Below, in pieces: positions 9,617 through 18,676 of a stretch of DNA of 27,670 nucleotides. Source of the DNA: Rhizopus sp. PT2906 (lineage: Eukaryota > Mucoromycota > Mucoromycetes > Mucorales > Rhizopodaceae); the NCBI GenBank assembly GCA_025529335.1, contig JAMYHX010000538.1, positions 1 through 27,670 of the forward strand, given 5' to 3'. Position 1 is the first letter of the stretch, and each line of letters opens with the position of its first letter. The notes beneath the pieces are model-generated. The model was not told where the DNA came from and did no database searches. It saw only the letters and a list, made by a program, of their open reading frames with translations. Position numbers and translations under genes: made by a program.

Positions 9617-10233
9617 TCTGCAAAATTAAAAAAAAGAAACGCAGGAATCAATGTTTGTCTCTTTTTCCTTATGCGTGACTTTGATTGATTTTATATTGAC
9701 GACAACAGAAATTGAAGCTCTTTGTTGGGTCGTGTTGATAAAAAGAACAGTTCTATTTACTCAATGATTTTCATTCGGCATAGAATATCTCCCCCTTTTT
9801 AAGCATCATGCAGTTACTCATATTATTTTTTTCTTGTTACCATCTCATCATATATGGCACTTTATAAAATAAAAATATAATCAAAGGGAGGGAGGGGGGA
9901 GAGAGCACAAGTTAGGCAGGAGTCAAGCCTGTTTACCTCAAGAGGAAAGAAAGAGGATGATGTCCATTTAAGCTACATGTCTGGACCCTACCTTTTGATA
10001 CAATAAACTATCTCTCTCTCTCTTTTAAACCAGATATCGCATACAGAAAGCAAACACAGAATATAAAACAAAAAGGTTTGTTTATTTAGAAAAGAGAGAA
10101 AGGATGTTCAGGGGAAGGGGTTCGGATTGACAATATTCAAAGTAACTTTGATTGCCATTAGCTTTCTTTTATTGATAAAAGAGTCAAGTATCAAATGCTC
10201 AACCTTGGTTGCTAGGATACATTCAATACATAA

Positions 10234-10255
10234 TTCTCTCTCTCTCTCTCTCTCT
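10234..10255. repeat. (CT)n microsatellite
   Basis: About eleven CT repeats followed by a short TA run, in the divergent promoter region. GAGA-like CT/GA tracts can affect nucleosome position, but no such role is shown here. Confidence 0.9.
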
Positions 10256-10444
10256 GTATATATAAAAAAGACAAGAGAGAAAAAGACTTTAGAAAACTTC
10301 CCATCCAACAGCCCACCCGGTTCCAATCCCCCCTTACAGATCACCCTGACTTTTTTATTTCTTCTTGACTGGACTTTTTTTCTTTGCCCGCTACCCCTTA
10401 CTCCAAAGGATATAATTACTAAACTCCTTATGACAAACGACAGC

Positions 10445-10450
10445 TATAAA
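10445..10450 (+). promoter_or_regulatory. TATA box of the secreted DPBB gene
   Basis: TATAAA 63 bp before the ATG at 10513, followed by a pyrimidine-rich leader. A strong TATA and short leader are typical of inducible or highly expressed fungal secretory genes. Confidence 0.6.
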
Positions 10451-10512
10451 TTACCACAACCTCCCTTTTCCTCTTTGAATATCATCTTTTTCTTTCTCTA
10501 AACATCTCAAAG

Positions 10513-10993
10513 ATGAAGCTCTGCTCATTCCTTCTTTGTATCCTGTTTGCTCTTTTGGCTACCCTTGCCTCCTCTCAACCTGTGAATGATAAGAGAGGTC
10601 TTGGTGCTCTTGTCGGATCGATTATCCATGGTGTAGCAACTCTCTTTGATCCCGTCAGAGAAGGCGGTTCTCAAGGTGCTTGTGGACCATTTGCCACTAA
10701 GCATTCACACATTGTTGCTTTGGTAATAACAATACCATATACTTTTATCAAAAACTCACACTATTAATTAGAATGCTCATGATTACGGTGATCTTAACAA
10801 AAAGAGTCACTGGTGTGGAAAGAAGATAAAGATCATGTATAAGGAAAGGACTACTGTAGCTACAATTACCGATGCTTGTCCTGGCTGCGATGCAGGCTGC
10901 TTAGATCTTACGCAAGCTGTTTGGAATGAATTAGGAGAAGATCCAAAAGTTGGAAGATTGAAGATCAAGTGGGCCCCTTGTGACAGTTGTTAA
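10513..10993 (+). CDS. Small secreted double-psi beta-barrel (RlpA/barwin/expansin-like) protein (143 aa, 2 exons)
   Basis: Exons 10513-10722 and 10772-10993; intron 10723-10771 (49 bp, GTAATA...AATTAG, phase 0). Residues 1-21 are a clear signal peptide (basic start, Leu/Ala-rich core, ASS before Gln22). A dibasic KR at 27-28 is a likely Kex2 cleavage site, so the mature protein may start at Gly29. The rest fits a double-psi beta-barrel: QGACGPFAT at the first strand, then HWCGKKIKIMY, and ITDACPGC..CLDLTQAVW, the D-x-CPGC / DL pattern shared by RlpA, barwin, expansins and related fungal cell-wall proteins. Six Cys in the mature part could form disulfides. It is probably exported and may bind wall polysaccharide; an enzymatic activity should not be assumed. 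AATAAA follows at 11041-11046. Confidence 0.88.
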
Positions 10994-11754
10994 GAAAGCA
11001 AATTGTCCTTTTTTGTATCAGTATATACAGCCATTAATATAATAAAACCTTGCTTAAAAAAAAAGACATTCTAAAGTGAACAGTATGGATTTTGCCATCG
11101 TCTCAAATCAATCAAAGGAACAGTACAATTTTAATATCATTTTAATCTTTTCTCCTTTTACAATTGCCACTCTTTAGTATCTCGCATTCTTTAGGTCACT
11201 TTTATTCAAATACGATCAACCTATTGATATCAAGAGCGCGCGCGCGCGCTAACGTGAATAGTTCATACAGGATTTGGGATGTTGTTCTTTGGGCCATAGT
11301 GCGTAACCAGCAGCTTTGTATTACATTGCAAAGACTGTGCTACAGTATCATGATTTGGATGAAGCCCCATGGGGCTCCATTTTAGTGCAAATACAGTGAA
11401 ATTCAAAGAGGGAGGGATGGACTTGTCAAGTAACAGTGAGTTTATGTCTTTTGTGTTCCGAGAAAGATAGGAGATGGTGCATTCATACGCTGCATATACC
11501 ACTAATACCTTTTTTATTGGTTTTGTTCATTCATTAGAACAGTTAAATAGGTAGTCAAGAGGTACGGTTGTGAGTTAAATTGTCCTTGAATGATTGATTT
11601 TATTAAATATGAATAATTTAATAAGCCTATGAATAAATTAAATTTTGTCAAGGAGATAATATTTTGTTATAGTAATCAATCAATTGAATATACAAAGATG
11701 ATGGCTCACAATAAATATACATAGCAACCCTTCTATATCTTTCTTTGTTACAGG
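10994..11754. other. Convergent intergenic region, 0.76 kb
   Basis: Lies between the 3' ends of the DPBB gene (plus) and the ERT1-like gene (minus). No gene supported; the overlapping frames at 11164-11502 on both strands lack motifs. It includes the GC alternating tract at 11236-11249. Confidence 0.55.
11236..11249. repeat. (GC)7 alternating tract
   Basis: Seven GC dinucleotides in otherwise AT-rich intergenic DNA. Such alternating purine-pyrimidine sequence is the classic Z-DNA-prone motif and is dense in CpG. Confidence 0.95.
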
Positions 11755-13443
11755 TTAACTTAAGATAGGCAAAAACTAAATAAAGGTTATTATATAACAT
11801 ACAATGATTTTATCAAACTCACATTTCCAACAATGACACTTGGTAAATCAAAGATGTCCCTTTTTATAGTAAAGCAGAATGTACACGGTACTGGCTTTTG
11901 TTGTGGAGTCTTGATGATACATGAATACGTACAGGATTTATTTGTATTGTCAAAGGCATGCTTTGAAAACTTTTCCCAATACTCCACTGCTGATTGATTG
12001 TCCATGAGCTAGATAGTATTGTATTAGATAAATAGCTTTAATAAAGGGTTATATATACTCCTGTACCTCATAAATATATACTTTCTTGCTCAATAACATA
12101 TCTTTTGTCCACTGAGTCAGTAAAGAAAACTCTTTACCGACCAAACATATTTCGCCTGTTCTTCTCCATATCACCGTTGGTGTACCTGAAAAACTAATCA
12201 GTTTTTCATACTCTAACAGTGTCCTTTGAATGCACTTTTCCATAAACACTAAATCTTCTTCTGTCAGGTTCATAATCAAGGCAAGAAACGATGGTCGAAA
12301 AAGCGCCAGCGCTCGACTGATTCGCATGAGATCCTCCTTGTTCATCCTATATTTAATGTCAATCTTCATACTGCGAATAGAGTAACCTGAGTCTTACTTT
12401 TGTCGTACATATTGAATGAGGTAATGAAATCCTTCAGCGTAATTGTACGGTTTCATGATGTTGGTGTACACTTCCTCAGGTGTGCCTCCGACACCCTTTC
12501 TTCTTCCTGTTGACATCACAGTACTTCCAGAGTTCACAGAAGACGTGCTGGGCCTCTTCATCATGAAGCTATCATTTGCATTATTTAACTTTACTGGCTG
12601 TTTGGTTGAAGAAATAGCTGGATCAAACGAAGGACTGTTGACACCATATAGGTTTTGCTGATTCATTTGTTGTGGCATATAGGGTGTAGTCATGTTGGAT
12701 GTTGTGCTCGTACTGACAGGACTCGACTTGTTTGTAGTAAATGCAGATGTTAAATCGAGTGGGTTCTGTAACATATTCCCAATGAAGCCATATTCTAAGC
12801 CGACTGTCTCTGATCCAAATCCTAATTCGGATAAAGAAAAATCAAAGAGCTGATCTGGATATAGAAAGTTCTGGGCTGTGGTATCTACAAGTGAATATAA
12901 GTATATAATATAACAGACAGAATGGATACTTTACCCATGATTGTAGGCTTTAATTCTAGAGAAACAGATGACTGTGGCTGTAGTGCAGGGCTATTACTTG
13001 AAAATGCTTGAAGAAAAAAGTTGGTTAGATAATGTTAAATGTGATGACTTTGTCTCTTTTTTCTTTTTACAATCACTAGGCGTATCTTGTAAATATTTTG
13101 CTCTTTTCCTAACAGAATCGATACAAGTGTCTGCTAGATCCCTTTTGATACACCGTTCACATGGTCTGGCTGGTGAATAAAAAAAAGGGAAAGGATGAGA
13201 GGTGCTTATTCATCGTGTGTTATCTTTATTCTTACATTCATCACAAGTCAAATGAGCCTGTCGAGATAATTATTAGATAATGCAAATATGAACCATGTTA
13301 ATAAGTACTTTTTGACAATGAAGGCATGCTCTTGTCGTCTTCTTTCTTTTGTTTTCCATGCTCATATTTGAGTAACTAATAAAGTTATTATTATTGTTTC
13401 GATCTTCTGCTTTGACCGTTGTCGTAAATGATGTTTGTGCCAT
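11755..13443 (-). CDS. ERT1: ERT1/AcuK-family Zn2Cys6 transcription activator of gluconeogenesis (433 aa, 8 exons)
   Basis: Exons: 13443-13309, 13257-13236, 13169-13071, 13006-12935, 12884-12398, 12346-12067, 12008-11823, 11775-11755. All joins keep frame and use GT-AG sites; introns are 47-66 bp. The N-terminal zinc cluster is complete after splicing: C40-x2-C43-x6-C50-x5-C56-x2-C59-x8-C68, preceded by basic KRKKTTR. The C-terminal third carries the family block: RISRALALFRPSFLALIMNL, EEDLVFMEKCIQRTLLEYEK, SGTPTVIWRRTGEICLVGKE, then (exon 7) LMDNQSAVEYWEKF and CFTIKRDIFDLP, and (exon 8) VGNFLPIL. This region resembles a PAS fold. Yeast Ert1 and Aspergillus AcuK/AcuM activate gluconeogenic genes such as PCKase on non-fermentable carbon; the same role here is inferred. 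Exon 2 is only 22 bp and lies within the zinc cluster. Confidence 0.92.
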
Positions 13444-14347
13444 ATAAAAAAAAGATAAGAAATATAAAAAAGAAAAGAAAAAGGATGAAATATCATGTGC
13501 GGCATAGGACAGTTATTTGATATTACACTGTGGTACATGTGATCAATGACACATACATTATAAACTAAATAACTATAGAAAAAGGATAAATGATAACAAT
13601 CAATGTATATAGTAACAAAAGAGATTCTCAACTTGGCTAATGAGATGACACAAACATCTATTCTCTCTCAAAGAAATGAAATAAAGTTGCATAAACACTT
13701 GACTTGTAAACCTGAATTTCAGCAGTCATTTATGATTTATGCAATGACATAATACAATAAAGAAACCCCCTGTGTTCAACACGGTTTATAATCTTTTTTT
13801 TATATAAAACATTAGTGGCTCATGCTGTATAATAAATTAATCTGTTAATAGACAAAACTGAAGAAAGCACCATGAGGACCGAGAAAAGAATAGTGAGAGG
13901 ATGCATTTAAAAGTCTGGATTCGTGAAACAGACTTCATCTTAATACAGCAATCTATGACCAGAACAAGATTGGAATAGCACATAATTCATTAGTATATAA
14001 CAAGTGATGCACCTAGGTTTATGTCAACCAAGTTCTCTCTCTTACAATAAATAGATCATAATGCTGTAGACTTGTCTTTATATTTCAACGAGACTTTTTA
14101 TATACATTTGATGTACTTGTCATGAAGACAACAAGGTATAAAAAAGTCATTTGAGCTACTGCAGCTCAATACATGCACTCAATAACATCTCTCTCTCTCT
14201 CTCTCTCTGACTGCTATTAAGGTATATACAAAATGAAATAATCCCCTTCTTGATCACTAAGGATATATCAAAGCCAAACATCAATTCGGTTTGCACTATT
14301 TTACAATGAACCTCTTATTTATTAAAAACGGGGAATGACTCTGCTAT
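13444..14347. other. Intergenic region, 0.9 kb, upstream of the ERT1-like gene
   Basis: Promoter side of the ERT1-like gene and 3' flank of RACK1, both minus. A pyrimidine-rich tract (on the minus strand) directly precedes the ERT1 ATG. There is a (CT)n tract at 14188-14208. No gene supported. Confidence 0.5.
14188..14208. repeat. (CT)n microsatellite
   Basis: About ten CT repeats 140 bp downstream of the RACK1 stop (minus strand sense: GA repeats). Confidence 0.9.
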
Positions 14348-15639
14348 TTAGAGAGTACGGGTGACTTGCCAGACACGGATGATGTTATCAGAGTAACCAG
14401 AGAAAAGAGTGGCGCCATCAGCACTCCAAGCAACAGACAAACATTCGGGATCAGGGTTCTTTCTCTTACCCAATTGAGCAAATTCAGGGCGAAGCTCGTC
14501 AACGATGGACTTGGTTTCGAGATCCCAGATCTTGATACCGTTAGCTGTGGCAGCACAGAGCCAGTAGCGGTTAGGAGAGAAAGTAAGAGCGTTGACAGGA
14601 GCGTTGGCTTCGAGAGAGTAGAGGTGCTTGGCATCGCTAAGATCCCAGAGCATGACAACACCATCCTTACCGGCAGAAGCACAGAGAGAACCATCAGGAG
14701 AGATAGTGACTGTGTTGACATTACCATTGTGACCAATGAAGTTGGTACGAAGCTTCAACTTGGTAAGGTCCCAAACCTTGACGATCTTGTCCCAACCACC
14801 AGAGACGATGAGAGGAGTAGCAGGGTTAGGAGAGAAGCGGACACAAGAGACCCATTCGGTGTGACCATCTTCGGTGATGTTGTACTTGCACTCACCAAGG
14901 GTATTCCAGAGCTTGATGGACTTGTCACGAGAACCGGAAACGATTTGACGGTTATCGGCAGAGAAAGAGACGGAAAGAACGTCGTTGGTGTGGCCAACGA
15001 AACGACGAGTGGTCTTTCCGGTGTTCAAGTCCCAGAGACGAAGAGTGTGATCCCAAGAGGCAGATAAAGCAAATTGACCATCAGAAGAGATGGCAATGTC
15101 TTCAACAAAGTGGGAGTGACCAACGAGGGACTTACGAGGGACACCATAGTTGACTTCATCTCTAATTATGTGTCAATAGTTCATTTCTCATCCACTTTTA
15201 ATCCACATGTTTATACCTGGTAAGTTGCCAGACGATGACGGTCTTATCACGAGAGGCTGACAAAACCATATCGGGTGCCTCAGAGGTGGTGGCAATAGCA
15301 GTAACTATGAATCGTCTTTATATCTTCATTACTACTGATAAAGTATATCATCGAAGCACTTACCCCAGTTGCCGTGGCCTATTTGTTTTTGTTAGTAAAT
15401 CAAGTATAATGTGTGTGCATTTGTGTTTGTTGAACAATGACAAGAAGGAGCGATGGATAAATGAATAAAATTGAATTAATCTGCCCTTAATGTATAAATT
15501 ATGCGGTCATATTCCCTGTCATGTATATAATCCATACATCATTCGATATTATCCATCCGTCATCCATCATCCATCCTGCATCGTTCAACAATATGTTTTA
15601 CACACCTTCAAGTGTTCCGCGGAGAGTAAGAGTATCCAT
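14348..15639 (-). CDS. RACK1: RACK1 / CpcB / Asc1, WD40 ribosomal scaffold protein (316 aa, 4 exons)
   Basis: Exons 15639-15606, 15378-15364, 15304-15217 and 15161-14348; introns of 227, 59 and 55 bp. The protein begins MDTLTLRGTLEGHGNWVTAI and has the seven WD repeats of RACK1, e.g. LSASRDKTVIVW, LSASWDHTLRLWDLNTGKTT, VSGSRDKSIKLWNTLGECKY, VSGGWDKIVKVWDL, ASAGKDGVVMLWDL, CAATANGIKIWDLETKSIV and FSGYSDNIIRVWQV. Length and repeat order match the family, which sits on the 40S head near the mRNA exit and links signalling (PKC, MAPK, Gcn2) to translation. The RDK motif of repeat 2-3 region and the TTRRFVGH segment are intact. Codon use is strongly biased to C-ending codons compared with its neighbours, as expected for a very highly expressed gene. 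Exon 2 has only 15 bp (it supplies HGNW) and is required for the family sequence. Confidence 0.96.
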
Positions 15640-16303
15640 GTTGTCAGTAAGAAAAGAGAAGGATCCTTGATGGTACCAAAGGGATCAGTATGCTTGACTC
15701 CCTTCAAAGCGGACAATTAAAAATTGACAGGTTCAAGCCAATCATGGGAACTCTAGTTTATACTTAATTCACTCATAGAAAAATAATACTTTCAGACAGC
15801 AAATGAGACAACAATTGAGACAACAATTAATAATAAAAGAGAGCTCATCAGAAGCAAAAGAATGAATAAAGAACTGCTAGTAAATCAGTTACGTGCTATT
15901 TATAAGTGTTGACCACATTAAACGAGTCTGTTTCAAAATTTATTACCTCTTCAATGATAAAGACTGATAGCCAACTAAAGTGTTGGTTGTTATTGATATT
16001 TTATAGTGTGCCTATAATTTATAAAAAAAGTATATACTTGGAATTTGCATAAATACATGGGCTCCGTCTCTTTGGCTTTACTGATAGAATATTCTATGTA
16101 TTTATCATTACATCTTTTATTCAATGCCATGATGGGCCAGGCAAAGAAAAGAGCTTATCTACACTAGAAATAAAGTAAATTGCGCTTTTAATAAGATGGA
16201 TAGATCTTTTCATATTATTTGATGACACGTTTTAAAGGCTTTTTATCAATTAAAGGTTACAATTCAATCCTACACGTTTATGATAATCAAATGAAAGGCT
16301 ATG
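15640..16303. other. Intergenic region, 0.66 kb, upstream of RACK1
   Basis: Promoter of RACK1 (minus) and 3' flank of the SDR gene (minus). No gene supported. A plus-strand frame at 15490-15720 runs through RACK1 exon 1 and intron 1 and is a shadow. Confidence 0.5.
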
Positions 16304-17342
16304 TTACATCCTAGAAGCAGCAAGAGCAGCGCCGTCAACAGTAATCGTGGCACCATTCGTGTACTGTCCAGCTCTAGAAGACAAATAGATACATGTACCA
16401 GCAATATCTTCTGGTGAGCCTATTCTACCGGCAGGAATGGAGGCAACAATCTGCTTATGAAATTTATCTAATGTAGCCTTCATCATCTTGGATTGAAAGG
16501 CACCAGGAGCAACCACATTGACACGTACATTTCTACGGCCTAACTTTCCAGCCATATGGCGTGACATATGATGAAGACCACCTTTTGAAGCTGAGTACGC
16601 GTATGTTTCTTGTGGAGGTGACTAATATAAAAAGGGATAAGGAAAAATTCAATAGGTCATTGTCTGGCTTACCCTCTCGCCGTCAATAGATCCAATGTTG
16701 ATGACTGAGCTAGTATTATCTGGTGCAGCCTTTGCTGTCAAAAGTGGAAGACAGCTAATAAAAATATTTAACACATTGTTTTTTAAGCCATATTATTAAA
16801 CGTACGCCTGAGTTAAAGTAAAGATACGCTTTAGATTCAAATTCATGACCTTCTCAAACGCTTCATCAGGGAATTTATCAAAGGACTCGTTCCAATTTGC
16901 ACCTGCATTATTGACTAACACGTCAAGATCTATAATATGTCAATGGTTGTTCATAGTTGTTTAAAAGTGTTATTTACGATCTTCTGCTTTCGAAATCTCG
17001 GCAACTAAGCGTTTAATCTCATCAATACGCTGTAAGTCGGCAGGAATGGCAATGCACTGCCCAGGACCCTTGGCTGTTAGTTCTTTTGCAACTTTATAAC
17101 AGACATCAGCGGAACGGCTTGTAATGTATACTTTTGCTCCAGCAGATACAAATCCCTATATTTCATCTAGTTTACCCTACCTACACAACATCTTTAACTT
17201 ACAGTGGCAATCATTTCACCGATTCCTCTTGAGCCCCCGGTAACTAAAACAACCTATTGTTCTTGCTTTGTATTATGACTCACAAGAAGCAAAAGTTGTC
17301 CCTTACCTTATCCTTTACAGAAAACAAATTTGAAAAATCCAT
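16304..17342 (-). CDS. Short-chain dehydrogenase/reductase, 3-oxoacyl-reductase-like (about 262 aa, 6 exons, apparent frameshift)
   Basis: Exons 17342-17307, 17253-17203, 17155-16978, 16929-16806, 16755-16673, 16621-16304; introns 47-53 bp. Classical SDR features: Rossmann motif VLVTGGSRGIGE at about 15-25, NNAG, the NLNLK helix with structural Asn, VINIGSIDG with catalytic Ser, and YSASKGG with catalytic Tyr and Lys (YxxxK), ending in VDGAALAASRM. It should be an NAD(P)H-dependent oxidoreductase; the closest type is the 3-oxoacyl-reductase/RhlG-like group, with substrate unknown. The exons sum to 790 bp, one too many: the T5 run (A5 at 16740-16744 on the plus strand) puts exon 5 out of frame, while T4 would restore the family sequence TQACLPLL. 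A different donor at 16827 would also restore frame but removes part of a core helix. Sequencing error or a real lesion cannot be separated here. Confidence 0.8.
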
Positions 17343-17381
17343 CTTTTAAAGAAAACAAAAAAAAAAAAAGAAAGAAAAATC
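17343..17381 (-). promoter_or_regulatory. 39-bp pyrimidine-rich gap between HP1 stop and SDR start
   Basis: On the minus strand the HP1 TAG and the SDR ATG are separated by only 39 bp, nearly all T and C. A pyrimidine tract just before the ATG is usual here (see the ERT1 and RING genes), so the SDR promoter must lie within the HP1 gene or the pair shares a transcript. Confidence 0.55.
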
Positions 17382-18394
17382 CTAGATTGTGTTTATTTGG
17401 CTTTTTTTTTGGAACTGCAGTCGTGATTCATAGTAGTCCAATAACTTAAAACGGAATAAGCAATTAGTTGGAGTCAGCATAATTCCCACACAAAATAATG
17501 ACTTACCAATTTAGGGCACTTTTGCTTGATGGATGCAGTTGTATAGAGCGCCAATACACCATCCTTCCTATGTATGACTTTAGTATGAGTGTAAAGAACT
17601 GATGTTCTTGTTTATACCATCGAATTAAAGCTTCAAGTTCGCGCTTTCTTCCTCTTTGAACTTTAATGAGACTGTCAATGTCCTTAGTCCAGTCCCAGTC
17701 ACGTCTGTAATCAGGATCAGTTACAATGTCATCTTCTTCGTAGTCATCTGAATATTCTTCTTCAGCACTTGCAACTTGTTTTGCCGCAGACGTTTCAATG
17801 TCTTGCTTTTCAGGTTTAGTATCCTTTGGTATTTGTTCTTTTACTTCCTCAACTTTAGTTTCCTCAGGTTTCATAAGAGGAGAATGCGTCTCACTGACTG
17901 ATTCAATTTTTTCTTCCTCTTCTTTATTCTTTTGGGTATTTTGTTCATGATTAGAGGTTGTATCAGCCGTTTTCATTCTTTTGATGGTTGTCTCAGGTGA
18001 ATCTTGTCTTTGTCGCTTTAAGGGCGTGATCTCCTTTTTAGCTGTGACTGATCTCTTTTTACCTAGGAGCTTGTCGCGTTCTTCCAAACCACCGTGTGTG
18101 TTCCAGTATTGCTTGACAAGCTCTTCAGCATTAGTACTATAAAAAGAGAAGGTTAATTGTGAAAAAGAAAAAGTAATGAACTATGTACACTGCTGAGCTT
18201 GGCTCCCATGTGTTGTCTTTGGAAGAGTAGCCTTTCCATTTGATGAAGTATTCAATTCGTTTTTTCTAATCAAGCAGTTAAAATGAAATTCTTGAGCTTT
18301 CATAGATCATACATACAGCTCTACCAGATACACGGTGATTGACGATTTTCTCAACTTCATATTCTTCAGGCTCTTCTTTTTTAGCTTTTCTCAT
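17382..18394 (-). CDS. HP1: HP1/Swi6-like heterochromatin protein, chromodomain + chromoshadow domain (265 aa, 5 exons)
   Basis: Exons 18394-18317, 18265-18189, 18136-17618, 17567-17507, 17444-17382; introns 50-62 bp. The chromodomain is at residues 11-60: EEYEVEKIVNHR, then IEYFIKWKGYSSKDNTWEP and NAEELVKQYW. The aromatic cage that binds methylated H3K9 is present (Y12, W36, Y39). A charged, low-complexity hinge of about 120 residues follows, with KKR and acidic stretches. The C-terminal chromoshadow domain (about 190-256) has WTKDIDSLIKVQ, LEALIRWKDG, CPKLLLDYYESRLQF and is only complete after joining exons 3-5. This architecture defines HP1/Swi6, which dimerises through the shadow domain and builds silent chromatin. 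Start: the ATG at 18394 is the first in frame; upstream the frame reads poly-Lys from an A65 run without another ATG. The next intact neighbour, on the same strand 39 bp downstream, is the SDR gene. Confidence 0.92.
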
Positions 18395-18402
18395 TAGTTG
18401 TC

Positions 18403-18403
<1 letters not shown>

Positions 18404-18468
<65 letters not shown>
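18404..18468. promoter_or_regulatory. 65-bp poly(dT) on plus strand, poly(A) leader or promoter tract of the HP1 gene
   Basis: An uninterrupted homopolymer, read as A65 in the HP1 sense, ending nine bases before the HP1 ATG. It is either a very long nucleosome-excluding promoter tract or, if transcribed, a poly(A) 5' leader. Exact length in an assembly is uncertain. Confidence 0.7.
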
Positions 18469-18578
18469 CTGCTTTTGTTCGCAAATGTGCTTATGAGCAA
18501 AAGTGATACACACCAAAATCCAGATATGTGAATTGGTGGAGCAATGATGTCATAGTCCGAGAACTCGCTCCGGAAATA

Positions 18579-18598
18579 TGACTGCTTTTATGCAGTCA
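18579..18598. promoter_or_regulatory. Perfect inverted repeat TGACTGC-6-GCAGTCA upstream of HP1
   Basis: Seven-base perfect arms with a six-base T-rich spacer, about 185 bp upstream of the HP1 ATG. It could be a dimeric factor site or a small hairpin; a second palindrome-like element (tgatgtcat) lies about 35 bp away. Confidence 0.35.
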
Positions 18599-18676
18599 CC
18601 TGCAGGCACGTTTTATACAAAAAAAAAAATAAGGCTGCTTTTACCTATCTTTCATACACTTTTATAACAACATAAA

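Larger units (their letters stand above)
9617..10512. other. Divergent intergenic region, 0.9 kb
   Basis: Shared upstream region of the CUE/CCCH/Smr gene (minus) and the secreted double-psi barrel gene (plus). It contains a (CT)n tract at 10234-10255 and a TATA box at 10445-10450. Two overlapping frames of 78 and 124 codons on opposite strands cover the (CT)n tract and are low-complexity artefacts. Confidence 0.55.

Noticed and set aside
12347..12397. 27-nt intron in the ERT1-like gene using the first AG (after TTCGCAG)
   Set aside because: It would be far shorter than any other intron here and would insert six residues not expected in the family. The AG at 12347-12348 gives a 51-bp intron and the expected join.
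14344..14736. Minus-strand frame of 130 codons within RACK1
   Set aside because: Alternate frame of the RACK1 exon, Leu/Ser-rich, no family match.
14366..15067. Plus-strand frame of 233 codons
   Set aside because: It is antisense to RACK1 exon 4. The long opening results from the strong codon bias of RACK1.
15379..15605. C/D box snoRNA in RACK1 intron 1
   Set aside because: Only approximate C boxes and no CTGA D box were found, so it is not listed as an RNA gene.
18278..18484. N-terminal poly-Lys extension of the HP1 protein (reading the A65 run as about 21 Lys)
   Set aside because: The upstream part of this frame begins with TTG, not ATG; no in-frame ATG precedes the run. Translation of such a poly(A) run would also stall ribosomes. 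The ATG at 18394 is the better start.
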